Assembly: GCA_027854065.1 (NCBI GenBank)
Contig: JAQGEF010000008.1
Span: 1 to 64,000 of the forward strand
Length of the DNA: 64,000 nucleotides
Reading direction: 5' to 3'
DNA from: Polluticaenibacter yanchengensis
Lineage (GTDB): Bacteria > Bacteroidota > Bacteroidia > Chitinophagales > Chitinophagaceae
Position numbers and translations under genes: made by a program. This document shows positions 1 through 10,167 of this stretch, one piece after another. The notes beneath the pieces were generated by a model. It ran no database searches. It was not told the DNA's origin and saw only the letters and a list, made by a program, of their open reading frames with translations. The stretch's first letter is position 1. Every line of letters starts with the position of its first letter.

Positions 1-459
1 AAACAAATCGAGAAAATCGAAGTCGAAATAATGAGTATCATTAATTCTGATGAGGTCCTAAAACGTAATTATGAAATATTGCTATCAATAAAAGGAGTAG
101 GTCCTGTTAATGCGATGATGACTTTAGCATATACAGAAAACTTTTCAGCATTTAAGACAGCCCGAGAATATGCCAGTTATGTTGGAGTGGCTCCATTTGA
201 GCATAGTTCAGGTACAAGTATAAAAGGCAAGACAAGAACCAGTAAGCTAAGACGTTCTGATCTGAAATCAGAACTAACAATGGCAGCAAGATCTGCTAAA
301 CAATGGAACAAAGATCTGGCGACATACGCTCAACGAATCAAGCCAAATAAACATATAGGAATTGTAATTAATAACGTAGCTTTTAAATTGATTTGTCTAA
401 TGTTTTCATTGGTAAAAAGAAATGAATTATATGTGGAAAACTACAGAAATGCGGCTTAA
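1..459 (+). CDS. IS110-family transposase, C-terminal part (5' end outside window)
   Basis: The reading frame is open from base 1, so the gene starts outside the window; the ATG at 31 is internal. The 152 visible residues are the Transposase_20 (IS116/IS110/IS902) domain: a helix-hairpin-helix-like IKGVGPVNA segment, then YVGVAPFEHSSGTSIKG followed by basic residues. In this family the C-terminal domain supplies a conserved serine to a composite active site shared with the N-terminal RuvC-like DEDD domain; the serine of the SSG motif is the likely one (inference). IS110 enzymes recombine circular DNA intermediates guided by a structured non-coding RNA in the element's own flank. The end of the element is not recognisable because these elements usually lack long terminal inverted repeats. 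The family assignment is firm; whether the copy is intact cannot be judged. Confidence 0.9.
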   Translation, partial: KQIEKIEVEIMSIINSDEVLKRNYEILLSIKGVGPVNAMMTLAYTENFSAFKTAREYASYVGVAPFEHSSGTSIKGKTRTSKLRRSDLKSELTMAARSAKQWNKDLATYAQRIKPNKHIGIVINNVAFKLICLMFSLVKRNELYVENYRNAA

Positions 460-670
460 TAGAAAACTAAATTTGGAATCAATTAAGTCCTATAATACCT
501 TTCATCAGTATCAATCCTACTCAACTACTCTTACGAATATTATTTCCTGGCCTGATTAATTAAAACTCAAGTTGATTAACTAGCAGATACCAAGCCCATT
601 GAGGTCGTAGGATAAATAGTGCGATAATTAGTGCTTTATTTTATTACATAGAAAATATGGAAATAACAGT

Positions 671-1927
671 TTATGCAAACGCCTTCGCAAAGTCTTTTGA
701 ACCCGGTTCCTGGTAAATATCCAGGTTAAAATATTTGGCAGCAGATAACAAATGGTCAAAAATATCGGATTGAATAGATTCGTAATCTACCCATACTACG
801 GTATTGGTAAAGCAATATATTTCTAATGGAACGCCTTTACTTTCCATTGCCATTTGTCTTACCATAATATGCATCTCCTTATTAATACCGGGATGTTTCT
901 TTAAATAGAACTCAATATATCTTCTGAATACCCCAATATTTGTCATACGCCTTCCGTTAATAAGCATTTCTGTATTTACATTATTCTCCTTGTTGTATTT
1001 TTCTATTTCCTGTTGACGGCCTGATACATAATCTTCAATTAAATGATATTTCTTAAAGGTTTCACGCATTTCCGGGCTTACAAACATTATAGAGTCCGCA
1101 CTGATAAAAATAGAGCGTTTAATTCTTCTGCCTCCGCTTAATTGCATGCCCCGCCAATTCTTAAAGCTATCTGTTATAAAATGGTAAGTGGGGATCGTTG
1201 TAATGGTCTTGTCGAAATTCTGAACTTTTACTGTATTCAGGTTAATGGCAACAACAGCACCATCTGCCCCAAACTTCTGCATTTCTATCCAGTCACCCAC
1301 TTTTATCATATCATTGGAAGACATTTGCACGCTTGCTACTAATCCTAAGATAGTGTCCTTGAATACGAGTAATAAAATAGCTGTCATTGCGCCAAAAGCA
1401 CTTAAAAAATATACAGGCGTTTTGTTCAGTAAAACAGAAAGTGCCAGGATGGCGACCACTATATAAAGAATGATCTTTATCAGCTGAAAATAGCTGGAAA
1501 TAGGTTTGTCTCTCAATGTTTCATGAGAGGATAATAAAAACTCGAATAACTTTAAAAATGCAACAATAATGGTGGAGCCTACAATAATGAGGTAAGCATC
1601 CGTAATCCGGTTAATTACCGGTAATACGGTTTCGAAATTGTAAAAAACACCGGCTGCCATTAGTTTTATAATGAATGCCGGTACTATATGGGCAACATTG
1701 TTAAATACTTTTTTCTCAGCAATAACATCATCCCATTTTAATGGCGTTCTTTTTAAGAATTCATATAAATAATGAACAATTAATTTTTTAGTGATATAGA
1801 ACGCTGCAACAGCAATAAGTAACATTAAAAGGATAAACACAAATAATCTTAACGATGCTGACACTTCAGCGGACAACCCCAGGTTCAGAAACAGATTTTC
1901 AACACGGGTCTCTAAAAACTTCATCAT
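671..1927 (-). CDS. Mechanosensitive ion channel, MscS superfamily, YbdG-like
   Basis: This inner-membrane channel is expected to open on membrane tension and release solutes during hypo-osmotic shock. Its 418 residues match the length of E. coli YbdG (about 415) rather than the shorter MscS. Hydrophobic helices fill roughly residues 20-200, followed by the MscS beta domain (VASVQMSSNDMIKVGDWIEM, then VKVQNFDKTITTIPTYHFI) and a cytoplasmic part with GRRIKRSIFI and PLEIYCFTNT, typical of the YbdG branch. The start ATG at 1927 gives a natural N-terminus. The gene stands alone between the transposase remnant and the sensor kinase, and no terminator hairpin is obvious after its stop. Family certain, gating properties unknown. 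Confidence 0.88.
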   Translation of the reverse strand: MMKFLETRVENLFLNLGLSAEVSASLRLFVFILLMLLIAVAAFYITKKLIVHYLYEFLKRTPLKWDDVIAEKKVFNNVAHIVPAFIIKLMAAGVFYNFETVLPVINRITDAYLIIVGSTIIVAFLKLFEFLLSSHETLRDKPISSYFQLIKIILYIVVAILALSVLLNKTPVYFLSAFGAMTAILLLVFKDTILGLVASVQMSSNDMIKVGDWIEMQKFGADGAVVAINLNTVKVQNFDKTITTIPTYHFITDSFKNWRGMQLSGGRRIKRSIFISADSIMFVSPEMRETFKKYHLIEDYVSGRQQEIEKYNKENNVNTEMLINGRRMTNIGVFRRYIEFYLKKHPGINKEMHIMVRQMAMESKGVPLEIYCFTNTVVWVDYESIQSDIFDHLLSAAKYFNLDIYQEPGSKDFAKAFA

Positions 1928-2077
1928 TTAATAAGCACTTTACAACATTTATAATAACCAGCCTGAAATAGCGGATGCGCTCAAATGTAAATGATCTCAC
2001 AGAAAAATGAAAGGAAGATAAAAGTCCTTAGGATAGACTTAACGTTTATATCATTAACTAATAATGATCACTGGCCA

Positions 2078-5000
2078 TTATAAGGTTGTCTTTAGAATAA
2101 TTGTAAAAACAGCGCCTTTTCCTTGTTCTGAGTCTACCAACAATTCTCCGTTAATCTTACTGAGCATTTCAAGTATAATGACGCTGCCCATCCTGCCGTT
2201 TTTTACTGCTCTATCTTTGTCCAGGAAGTTTTCGATCTGGAAGGCATTTAGACCTTTTCCTGTGTCTGAAACCTGTATCCGGAGTTCCTTATGTGCCAGT
2301 ATTGCCTTTAGGCTGATTATCCCGTTTTCCGTATTTTTATTGGCATTATCTACCAGGTTTCTGAGTATCAGTACCAGAATGTCTCTGTCTGTATAACATT
2401 GAACAGTTGTTGGTGGTATAAAAAAACGGTTGTTATTTACCATTAGTATTTCAGTGAACAATGCTTCAATATCACTGAAAAGCTGCTGTAAAGAAAACGA
2501 TGTGTTTTCAACCTTGAAATGATCTTGCTGACTTGCGGCCCAAGAGAAAAACTGGTCCGTAAAGCGGCTTAATTCTCCAATTAAATGATTCAGACCTTTT
2601 AACTGTTTAAAGTTTTCCTCGCTATCATGATGCCAGTTTTTCACAAGTGACTTACCGGTTACCCTCATTGAAAATAACGGTGACCTCAGATCGTGCAATA
2701 CGGTAGCAATGATTTGTTCTTTTACTTCATTGCTCTTTTTTAAAGCGATTTCAGAGTTTTCAAGCTGGTGGATAGCGGCACTTAACTCTTCGGTTCTTAC
2801 TTCTACTATTTTTTCAATTTTAACCTTCTCTTTTTCCAGTTTAGCCAATCGTCTTCTGGCATATAAATATCCCAGGAACGCAATGAGCAATATAATACTT
2901 CCCAAAAACCAGCTTGTCTGGTAGAAAAATGGTGTAACGACTATGTTTAAAGTAATATTCCCATTTGGAGTATCGCTGTTACTGCCTGCTTTACGGACTG
3001 TCAACTTGTAATCATTGGCCGGTAATCTGTTTATAGATATAATACCAGAAGCGGGTATTGTGATCCACTGTCCATCTTCTGCACCAATTCTGTATTCAAG
3101 TTTCAAATTCTCACTATTACCAAAATATGGGCAGGCTACTTTAATATTGAGTGCCTGAAATGTCGGTTTTAACTGTATGGCATCTGTGATGGTTGCCAGG
3201 TCCATTCTTTGACCATCTATCGTTATTTCATCAATGAAAATCTGTTCACTGGGGTAGTCTGGTTTAACCTTGGCAGGATAAAACTTTACCAGTCCATTAA
3301 TGGAGGGTAGAACAAGTGCACTATCCTTTAACCACTGGAAGCCCGGGCTTGCACCACCATTAAACTCTGTTGTTCTCAGCCCATTGTCTTTGTTAAATGT
3401 AAACCAGAATATGGTGGAGGTTTTACCTGTTATGTAATCTGCAATGCCATTGACCTGTACTTTATAGAGGCCGTTATTAGTGGGCAACCAGAAATTTCCG
3501 CTATTATCTTCAATAAATGAGTGAATGGATTTGAAGGCATCTCTCGGGCCACCCGGTAAATGATATAGCTTGTTATCTGAATATAGAAATGAACCTTTGC
3601 CATCTGTACCAATCCATAAACGGTTATGCTTATCTTTGTACACTGCACGTATTTGGAAAGAATCCAGAATTGAGCGTGTGGTTATATTTTTCTGAGGGTT
3701 ATACCATTTTAATCCTACAGAAGTCGAGAGAAGATATTCTTCCGTAGTTAAAGGTAACAGCCCGGTGGCATTCTGACCCTGGAGGATTTTTTTTTGCCAT
3801 ATAATATTTCCATCCGGTGTTGTTTTGTAAAGGGATGAATGGGTACATAGCAGGAGTGTTTTGTCCTGGATATCCGGTAGTATGGTAAGCAGGTGATTAT
3901 CGAGCTGTAGAAGAGTATCTATTTTTCTTGTGGAGATATTGTAGCGGCATAACTGGAACTCGTTTTCATAGTAAATCCTGTCAGATTTATCAGTGTATGA
4001 TGCACGGTTGTTGCTGTTATGTAACGGCACATAAGTGGCGGTGTTATTGGGATGTACAATCACATTATTCACAATGATATCATCTACAGATGTTTTGGCT
4101 ATGGTGTAATAATTTTCAGGCCCGGATTCTTTTGGTATTTTCGGATAAATAAAATCAGATACCTTAACTGTGAATAAGCCTTGTGTTCCTGTGCCAATAA
4201 AATAGGTATTAACATCAGGTCTGTAGGCAATAGAAAGTGGTACTTCTATGTTTAAGTTGCTGAGTACCTGTTTGCTCATGACTGTTCCATTAATATATAA
4301 GATACGGTAGAGGCTGCCTCCCGCATATATAAAGCCGCCTTGTTCACACCATAATGTTTTGAAATTTCCATCCAGGTATTCTTTGTTTGTAATAATATCT
4401 CCTGTCATCTGGCCGGTGCGTCCAACGCCATTATCCCAACATTTTACCTGGTTTTGCGCCCAAACCTGCAAAAAATAGCGGTCATTAAGTACAAGACTGC
4501 CAACCGGTTCAGTATCATATGGCTTTAACCTGATAATATTGGTCTTGCGGATAAAGTAGGCATCATTTTCGAAGAAAAGATAAATATTCCCGTTTCTGAG
4601 GCCTGCAAGTGTTTTTAATACCGGGATATTTTTCGCATCATGTATGGATTGCCAGATACTATCTACAGTGGGGCATTTTGTGAGGTATCCCCAGGTAACG
4701 AAGCTGTAATCGGTAGTATCATCCAGGATCGGGAGGAAAGAGTAGGTTGAAGATGAACCTGAGATTTTTATGTTTTGATAATGAAGTGCCTGTGCAAAAA
4801 TATTTCCGGCAGTATCTGCCATCATTGCTACTATGCGTTCACTTTTCAGCCCTTTTATAACATCACTTCCATAAGATTTAAAGTTGTGGTGGTCAAACCT
4901 GACGATCCCAGCTTCTGTCGCCAACCAGCAGAAGCCGCTTCTGTCGAATTTGATTGATTTGACACTGTTTTGAGGTAGTCCGTTTTCTGAAGTGTATTGT

Positions 5001-5140
5001 TTAATTACATAATTATCAGCTTGAGAATACGCTGCATTGTATAAAAAAAGGAGTGATAAAAATAAAAATCCGACTTTTCTTATCTTTTTGGGTAAAAAAA
5101 CGGAATAGTTATTAAACATAAATTTTAGTGCAAAATTCAA
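2078..5140 (-). CDS. Propeller-type sensor histidine kinase with Y_Y_Y domain
   Basis: The 1020 residues read as a membrane sensor. An N-terminal hydrophobic signal or anchor ends near AAYSQ at residue 40. A long periplasmic region carries two-component-regulator propeller blades (for example LWIGTDGKGSFLY and FWLPTNNGLYKV), then a Y_Y_Y domain at about 665-725 and a transmembrane helix at about 742-762. A coiled coil leads to the H-box VLHDLRSPL with His816, and a HATPase_c domain has N-box LRNLVDNANKNT near 928-938 and G1 VSDTGKGL near 958. The G2 region (GRMGSVIILEML) departs from the usual GxGLGL. Unlike many Bacteroidetes hybrid sensors it has no receiver or AraC output domain, so a separate response regulator is needed; none is in the window. 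A start at the internal Met8 is also possible. Ligand unknown. Confidence 0.88.
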   Translation of the reverse strand: MNFALKFMFNNYSVFLPKKIRKVGFLFLSLLFLYNAAYSQADNYVIKQYTSENGLPQNSVKSIKFDRSGFCWLATEAGIVRFDHHNFKSYGSDVIKGLKSERIVAMMADTAGNIFAQALHYQNIKISGSSSTYSFLPILDDTTDYSFVTWGYLTKCPTVDSIWQSIHDAKNIPVLKTLAGLRNGNIYLFFENDAYFIRKTNIIRLKPYDTEPVGSLVLNDRYFLQVWAQNQVKCWDNGVGRTGQMTGDIITNKEYLDGNFKTLWCEQGGFIYAGGSLYRILYINGTVMSKQVLSNLNIEVPLSIAYRPDVNTYFIGTGTQGLFTVKVSDFIYPKIPKESGPENYYTIAKTSVDDIIVNNVIVHPNNTATYVPLHNSNNRASYTDKSDRIYYENEFQLCRYNISTRKIDTLLQLDNHLLTILPDIQDKTLLLCTHSSLYKTTPDGNIIWQKKILQGQNATGLLPLTTEEYLLSTSVGLKWYNPQKNITTRSILDSFQIRAVYKDKHNRLWIGTDGKGSFLYSDNKLYHLPGGPRDAFKSIHSFIEDNSGNFWLPTNNGLYKVQVNGIADYITGKTSTIFWFTFNKDNGLRTTEFNGGASPGFQWLKDSALVLPSINGLVKFYPAKVKPDYPSEQIFIDEITIDGQRMDLATITDAIQLKPTFQALNIKVACPYFGNSENLKLEYRIGAEDGQWITIPASGIISINRLPANDYKLTVRKAGSNSDTPNGNITLNIVVTPFFYQTSWFLGSIILLIAFLGYLYARRRLAKLEKEKVKIEKIVEVRTEELSAAIHQLENSEIALKKSNEVKEQIIATVLHDLRSPLFSMRVTGKSLVKNWHHDSEENFKQLKGLNHLIGELSRFTDQFFSWAASQQDHFKVENTSFSLQQLFSDIEALFTEILMVNNNRFFIPPTTVQCYTDRDILVLILRNLVDNANKNTENGIISLKAILAHKELRIQVSDTGKGLNAFQIENFLDKDRAVKNGRMGSVIILEMLSKINGELLVDSEQGKGAVFTIILKTTL

Positions 5141-5348
5141 TACGAATATAAAGTTAATAAAACAATGTAAGGTACAAATTGTAAAGTATTTAAATTTAGA
5201 GTGCTGCTGCTTTGAAGTATTGTTGAATGGTTATGATTTTCTTTTCGTCAATTGGTTTGCAGCTTTTCTTATCAAGGTTACTTTTATTGATCATTTAAGG
5301 GGGATATTTGGCATTAAAAGGAATAATTTAGCTGATTAAACGATTTTT

Positions 5349-5855
5349 ATGTCTGACAGAGTGCCGATTGTTGACGGTGAGTTTGAGCTTCAGCAATTTA
5401 GTGGTAAAGGTGGCTGGACCTATGTGTGCTTTCCGGGACTTACCCAGGAAAAGCATCATGTATCAGGAACACTTAAAATAAGTGGCAATATAGATGCATA
5501 TGAAGTAAGTAATCAATCCTTATTGCCAATGGGAAAGGGCAGGTTGATGTTAACCGTGAACGCGGCTATCAGGAAAGAGATCAAAAAACAGGCGGGAGAT
5601 ATTGTTTATATATGCTTATACAGGGAAGTGGCGGCGCTTGATGTGGACAAAGATTTTATAGAATGTCTGAAGGACGAAGCTGAGGCGTATAAACAATATG
5701 AGAAATTGAGTGCACCTGAAAAGGAAGACTTGTTGAACTGGATAAAAGCCGCAAAAGGCGAAAACGGTAAGATTGAGCGTATTGCACTGGTGGTTAATAG
5801 TTTTGTTTTTAACAGGAAACTGTTGTTTTCTGAGGCTGCTAATGATGGCGGGTAA
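5349..5855 (+). CDS. DUF1905 / YdeI-OmpD-like protein
   Basis: This 168-residue cytoplasmic protein (no signal or membrane segment) has two parts. Residues about 1-95 form a DUF1905 beta barrel (GGWTYVCFPG, then GKGRLMLTVNAAIRKEIKKQAGDIVYICL). Residues about 105-150 resemble the bacteriocin-protection YdeI/OmpD-associated helical domain (YKQYEKLSAPEKEDLLNWIK, then K..RI). Proteins of this architecture are common in Bacteroidetes and their molecular role is not established. The gene is convergent with rpoB; a repeat element and a shared terminator-like hairpin separate them. No promoter is evident in the 200 bases before it. Confidence 0.75.
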   Translation: MSDRVPIVDGEFELQQFSGKGGWTYVCFPGLTQEKHHVSGTLKISGNIDAYEVSNQSLLPMGKGRLMLTVNAAIRKEIKKQAGDIVYICLYREVAALDVDKDFIECLKDEAEAYKQYEKLSAPEKEDLLNWIKAAKGENGKIERIALVVNSFVFNRKLLFSEAANDGG

Positions 5856-5879
5856 TATGATGAACTGAGTTTCAACTGC

Positions 5880-6000
5880 TGCCGGGCTGCGGGATACGGT
5901 GGGCAGCCGCCTTAGCGGCTGGTGCACGGCACCGAGCGTGAGCGAGCCCTTAGTAGCCCGTACTAAAGTTATATAGAATACCGGGTGTAGAGAGCCCCAA
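5880..6000 (-). repeat. Dispersed palindromic element, family 1, copy A
   Basis: The copy lies in reverse orientation in the convergent gap between the YdeI-like gene and rpoB. The conserved left tail TTGGGGCTCTC is the complement of 5990-6000. Paired stems: CGGGATAC (5890-5897) with GTAGCCCG (5953-5960), 7 of 8 paired; GGGC (5901-5904) with GCCC (5946-5949); AGCCGC/GCGGCT (5905-5910, 5915-5920); GGTGC/GCACC (5921-5925, 5929-5933). The unpaired core between the last stem and GCCC is the conserved CTCGCT..CGCTCG motif. Ends are approximate. Confidence 0.85.
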
Positions 6001-6047
6001 TGAATTTATAAAAAAGGATAGGGGAATGCAGGATTGATTGGATAAGT

Positions 6048-6077
6048 AAAAGGCTGCTCCCGGGGGAACAGCCTTTT
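6048..6077. terminator. Bidirectional terminator between YdeI-like gene and rpoB
   Basis: AAAAGGCTG (6048-6056) pairs with CAGCCTTTT (6069-6077) around a short C/G-rich loop. The A-run and T-run arms mean it could end transcription from both convergent genes. It lies 26 bases past the rpoB stop. Confidence 0.75.
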
Positions 6078-6102
6078 GTATTTTGATGAATATCACTGCT
6101 GA

Positions 6103-9100
6103 TTATTCAAATTTTAAATCTAAACCTAAACCGCGTAACTCATGAACCAATACATTGAATGATTCCGGAACGCCTGGTCTTGGTACGTTATCGCCTTTAA
6201 CGATGGCTTCGTAAGTTTTGGCACGTCCGATGATATCATCAGATTTGATCGTTAACAGTTCCTGTAAGATGTTAGATGCACCGTATGCTTCGAGTGCCCA
6301 AACCTCCATCTCACCAAAACGCTGACCACCAAATTGTGCTTTACCACCTAATGGTTGCTGAGTGATTAAGCTGTATGGTCCGATAGAACGTGCGTGCATT
6401 TTATCATCTACCATGTGGTGTAATTTAATCATGTAGATAACACCCACAGTGGCTTTCTGGTCGAAACGATCACCGGTTTCACCATCATACAGGTAAGTAT
6501 GACCGTAAGAAGGTAAACCTGCTTCCTGGATTTTTGCCTCTACCTCGGATGTACTTGCACCATCGAAGATAGGTGTGGCAAAACGTACACCTAATTTTAA
6601 GCCAGCCCAACCTAATACGGTTTCATAAATCTGACCTAAGTTCATACGTGAAGGTACGCCTAACGGATTCAACACGATATCAACCGGTGTACCATCTTCC
6701 ATGAACGGCATATCTTCCTGGCGAACGATTTTGGCAACAATACCTTTGTTACCGTGGCGTCCTGCCATTTTATCACCTACTTTCAGCTTACGCTTAACAG
6801 CTAAATAAACTTTTGCTAATTTCAATACACCTGCAGGTAGTTCGTCACCGATTGAAATATTGAATTTCTCGCGTTTGTAACGGCCTAATTCTTCGTTGTA
6901 TTTAATAGTATAGTTATGTAATAGCTGGTTGATTAACTCATTGGTATGTTCGTCGCTGGTCCAGCCTAACGGGTTTACGTTAAGATAGTCAATCTGTGCT
7001 AAGTTTTTAGCAGTGAATTTAGCGCCTTTACCTATTTGTATTTCACCGAAGTTATCTGAAACGCCATTAGAAACTTTATCCTGTACAAGGAATTGTAATT
7101 TTTCTAATAAAGTGTTAGAGTTTTCCTGAACGTACTCTTCGTGTACTTTCTCGATTTTCTCTAACTGAGCTTTTTCTCTAACTTTTGCGTTTTTATCTTT
7201 TTTGGTACGTTGGAACAGTTTTTTGTTTATCACCACACCTTCTGTACCACTTGGTGCTTTTAAGGAAGCATCTTTTGCATCACCGGCTTTATCACCGAAG
7301 ATGGCACGTAGTAATTTCTCTTCAGGAGTTGGATCGCTTTCTCCTTTCGGAGTGATCTTACCAATGAGGATATCACCTTCTTTTACGTGTGCACCAATAC
7401 GGATAATACCATGTTCATCTAAATCTTTGGTAGCTTCTTCTGATACGTTAGGGATATCCGGCGTTAATTCTTCTTCCCCTAATTTAGTATCACGAACCTC
7501 TAATTCAAACTCATCGATGTGTACAGAAGTAAACATATCTTCTTTGGCAATGCGCTCGTTAATTACGATGGCATCCTCAAAGTTATAACCTTTCCAAGGC
7601 ATGAATGCTACTTTCAGGTTTCTACCTAAAGCTAATTCACCATCTTTTACCGCATAACCTTGTGTTAAGAAGTCACCATCTTTTACGATTTGTCCTTTTT
7701 TAACAGCCGGTACATGGTTGATAGATGTACTTTGGTTGGTTTTGATGAATTTGGTTAATTTATATTTTACAAGATCTCCTTCGAAACTTACGTGGCGTTG
7801 TTCGCTATTGCGCTCGTAACGGACGTGTATTTCGTTGGCATCTACGAATTCAACAGTACCATCACCTGTTGCGGTAATTTGCACACGGCTGTCGCGTGCA
7901 GCTTTTCCTTCTAAACCTGTACCTACAATCGGTGCTTCAGGACGTAATAAAGGTACCGCCTGGCGCTGCATGTTTGATCCCATCAATGCACGGTTGGCAT
8001 CATCATGTTCCAGGAAAGGAATCAGGGAGGCAGACAAACCTACGATCTGGTTTGGTGCAACGTCCATGTATTCTACTTCATCTTTTTCAAGAATCGGGAA
8101 GTCACCTGTTTCACGGCTTACAATCCTGTCTTCAACGAAGTTTCCGTCACTGTCCAGTTTTGTATTTGCCTGTGCGATTTTTGCAGAATCTTCTTCTTCG
8201 GCACTTAGGAATTTTAATGTTGAAAGGTTCACATGGCCATTTTCTACTTTGTGGTATGGTGTTTCAATGAAACCCATATCATTGATTTTTGCGTGTACGC
8301 AAAGTGTAGAAATTAAACCAATGTTTGGTCCTTCCGGCGTTTCAATGGTACAAAGACGACCATAGTGACTATAGTGTACGTCACGTACCTCGAAACCTGC
8401 ACGCTCACGACTTAAACCGCCTGGTCCAAGTGCAGAAATACGGCGTTTGTGCGTAATTTCTGATAACGGGTTGGTCTGGTCTAAGAACTGTGATAGCTGA
8501 GAAGTACCGAAGAATGAGTTAATAACGGAAGATAATGTACGGGCATTGATCAGGTCCACCGGTGTAAATACCTCGTTATCGCGAACGTTCATACGCTCAC
8601 GGATGGTACGTGCCATACGTGCTAAACCAACGCCGAACTGAGCGTATAATTGCTCACCTACGGTACGTACACGACGGTTAGATAAGTGATCAATATCATC
8701 GATCTCTGCTTTACCGTTTGTTAAGCGAACCAGGTATTTAACAATTGAGATAATATCTTCTTTTGTTAATACTTTTTTCTCGATAGGGAAGTCCAGTCCT
8801 AATTTACGGTTGATTTTGTAACGGCCAACTTCTCCTAAATCGTAACGTTTGTCGCTGAAGAATAATTTATCAATGATACCGCGCGCAGTTTCGTTATCCG
8901 GTGCATCGCTACCACGTAACTGGCGATAGATGTGCTGAACGGCTTCTAACTCACTGTTTGAAGTATCTTTATTTAATGTGTTATAGATGATGGCATAGTC
9001 ACCACCAACATTTTCGCGCTGAACGAAAACGCTTTTTACTTCCATTTCGATAATGGTATCAATGGCACCTTCATCTAAAACGGTATCGCGTTCCATGATT

Positions 9101-9903
9101 ACCTCGTTACGCTCCAGGCTCACTACTTCACCGGTATCTTCATCTACGAAATCTTCTACCCATGTACGTAATACGCGTGCAGCTAATTTGCGTCCTACGA
9201 AGTCGTGTAAACCGGCATCAACTTTTACCTCATCGGCCATACCGAAAAGTTCAAGGATGTGTTTATCTGTTTCGAAACCGATAGAACGTAATAAAGTAGT
9301 AACCGGGAATTTTTTCTTACGATCGATGTAAGCGTACATCACATTGTTAATGTCTGTAGCAAACTCCATCCAGGCGCCTTTGAAAGGAATAACGCGGGCT
9401 GAATAGATTTTTGTACCGTTCGGGTGCATGCTTTGTCCGAAGAATACGCCCGGGCTACGATGTAACTGGCTTACAACAACACGTTCTGCACCATTTACAA
9501 CGAAAGTACCTCTTGGGGTCATGTAAGGAATGTTACCTAAGAATACATCCTGAACGATTGTCTGGAAGTCAATATGTTCTTCGTCGTTACAGCTTAATCT
9601 TAACTTAGCTTTTAAAGGAACAGCATAAGTGAGACCACGCTCCATACATTCATCAATAGAATAACGAGGCGGATCGATAAAGTAATCTAAAAACTCAAGA
9701 ACAAATATATTTCGTGTATCACTTATTGGAAAGTTCTCCTTGAATACACGAAAAAGACCCTCGTTGTTACGTTTGTCCGGTGTAGTTTCCAATTGGAAAA
9801 ATTCCTTAAATGATTGAATCTGAATGGCTAATAAGTCAGGCGTTTCGGTCAAACTCTTCGTTTTCCCAAAGTTGATCCTGCTTTGAATGTTTGTTGACGA
9901 CAT
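6103..9903 (-). CDS. rpoB: DNA-directed RNA polymerase subunit beta
   Basis: This is the catalytic beta subunit of RNA polymerase, 1266 residues, the usual Bacteroidetes length. The rifampicin pocket reads [20 protein letters not shown] followed by [10 protein letters not shown], i.e. the residues associated with drug sensitivity elsewhere. The C-terminal half carries the conserved [31 protein letters not shown] and [20 protein letters not shown] blocks. The ATG at 9903 ([16 protein letters not shown]) is the natural start. The gene is isolated: a convergent YdeI-like gene lies downstream where rpoC normally follows, and a divergent SGNH-like gene lies upstream where rplJ-rplL normally sit. 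A good promoter lies 146 bases upstream and a hairpin terminator follows, so it appears to be transcribed alone. Confidence 0.98.
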   Translation of the reverse strand: MSSTNIQSRINFGKTKSLTETPDLLAIQIQSFKEFFQLETTPDKRNNEGLFRVFKENFPISDTRNIFVLEFLDYFIDPPRYSIDECMERGLTYAVPLKAKLRLSCNDEEHIDFQTIVQDVFLGNIPYMTPRGTFVVNGAERVVVSQLHRSPGVFFGQSMHPNGTKIYSARVIPFKGAWMEFATDINNVMYAYIDRKKKFPVTTLLRSIGFETDKHILELFGMADEVKVDAGLHDFVGRKLAARVLRTWVEDFVDEDTGEVVSLERNEVIMERDTVLDEGAIDTIIEMEVKSVFVQRENVGGDYAIIYNTLNKDTSNSELEAVQHIYRQLRGSDAPDNETARGIIDKLFFSDKRYDLGEVGRYKINRKLGLDFPIEKKVLTKEDIISIVKYLVRLTNGKAEIDDIDHLSNRRVRTVGEQLYAQFGVGLARMARTIRERMNVRDNEVFTPVDLINARTLSSVINSFFGTSQLSQFLDQTNPLSEITHKRRISALGPGGLSRERAGFEVRDVHYSHYGRLCTIETPEGPNIGLISTLCVHAKINDMGFIETPYHKVENGHVNLSTLKFLSAEEEDSAKIAQANTKLDSDGNFVEDRIVSRETGDFPILEKDEVEYMDVAPNQIVGLSASLIPFLEHDDANRALMGSNMQRQAVPLLRPEAPIVGTGLEGKAARDSRVQITATGDGTVEFVDANEIHVRYERNSEQRHVSFEGDLVKYKLTKFIKTNQSTSINHVPAVKKGQIVKDGDFLTQGYAVKDGELALGRNLKVAFMPWKGYNFEDAIVINERIAKEDMFTSVHIDEFELEVRDTKLGEEELTPDIPNVSEEATKDLDEHGIIRIGAHVKEGDILIGKITPKGESDPTPEEKLLRAIFGDKAGDAKDASLKAPSGTEGVVINKKLFQRTKKDKNAKVREKAQLEKIEKVHEEYVQENSNTLLEKLQFLVQDKVSNGVSDNFGEIQIGKGAKFTAKNLAQIDYLNVNPLGWTSDEHTNELINQLLHNYTIKYNEELGRYKREKFNISIGDELPAGVLKLAKVYLAVKRKLKVGDKMAGRHGNKGIVAKIVRQEDMPFMEDGTPVDIVLNPLGVPSRMNLGQIYETVLGWAGLKLGVRFATPIFDGASTSEVEAKIQEAGLPSYGHTYLYDGETGDRFDQKATVGVIYMIKLHHMVDDKMHARSIGPYSLITQQPLGGKAQFGGQRFGEMEVWALEAYGASNILQELLTIKSDDIIGRAKTYEAIVKGDNVPRPGVPESFNVLVHELRGLGLDLKFE

Positions 9904-10048
9904 ATATTACTATCGGTTTTTCGAATTATTTTACTATATAAAACACCAAAAGTTCCATACTTTCACGCAGTTATGGAACCATAAAGTTGCTTATTATGTT
10001 GTAATATATAGTAACCCCAAAGTGAACGGTGCCCAATTTAAAGGAATG

Positions 10049-10080
10049 CAAAGTTATATACAATAATATTAATTACCAAA
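10049..10080 (-). promoter_or_regulatory. Predicted rpoB promoter (Bacteroidetes -33/-7 type)
   Basis: Read on the minus strand, TTTG (10080-10077) is followed after 20 bases by TAACTTTG (10056-10049). This fits the Bacteroidetes consensus TTTG - about 20 - TAnnTTTG. Transcription would start near 10043, giving a leader of about 140 bases before rpoB, long enough to hold a regulatory structure. No obvious hairpin was recognised in that leader. Confidence 0.6.
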
Positions 10081-10167
10081 TGCAATAAATAAAGTTTACT
10101 AACAAAAATTAAAAAAATATGTTATAATGTTAAGATAAATATACATTTGTATTATAATTCACTATTG

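Noticed and set aside
6103..6120. rpoC following rpoB
   Set aside because: The sequence beyond the rpoB stop is a terminator, a repeat and a convergent gene; no RpoC motif is present anywhere in the window.
7835..8365. Long frame antisense to rpoB
   Set aside because: Shadow of the strongly biased rpoB coding frame; no independent features.
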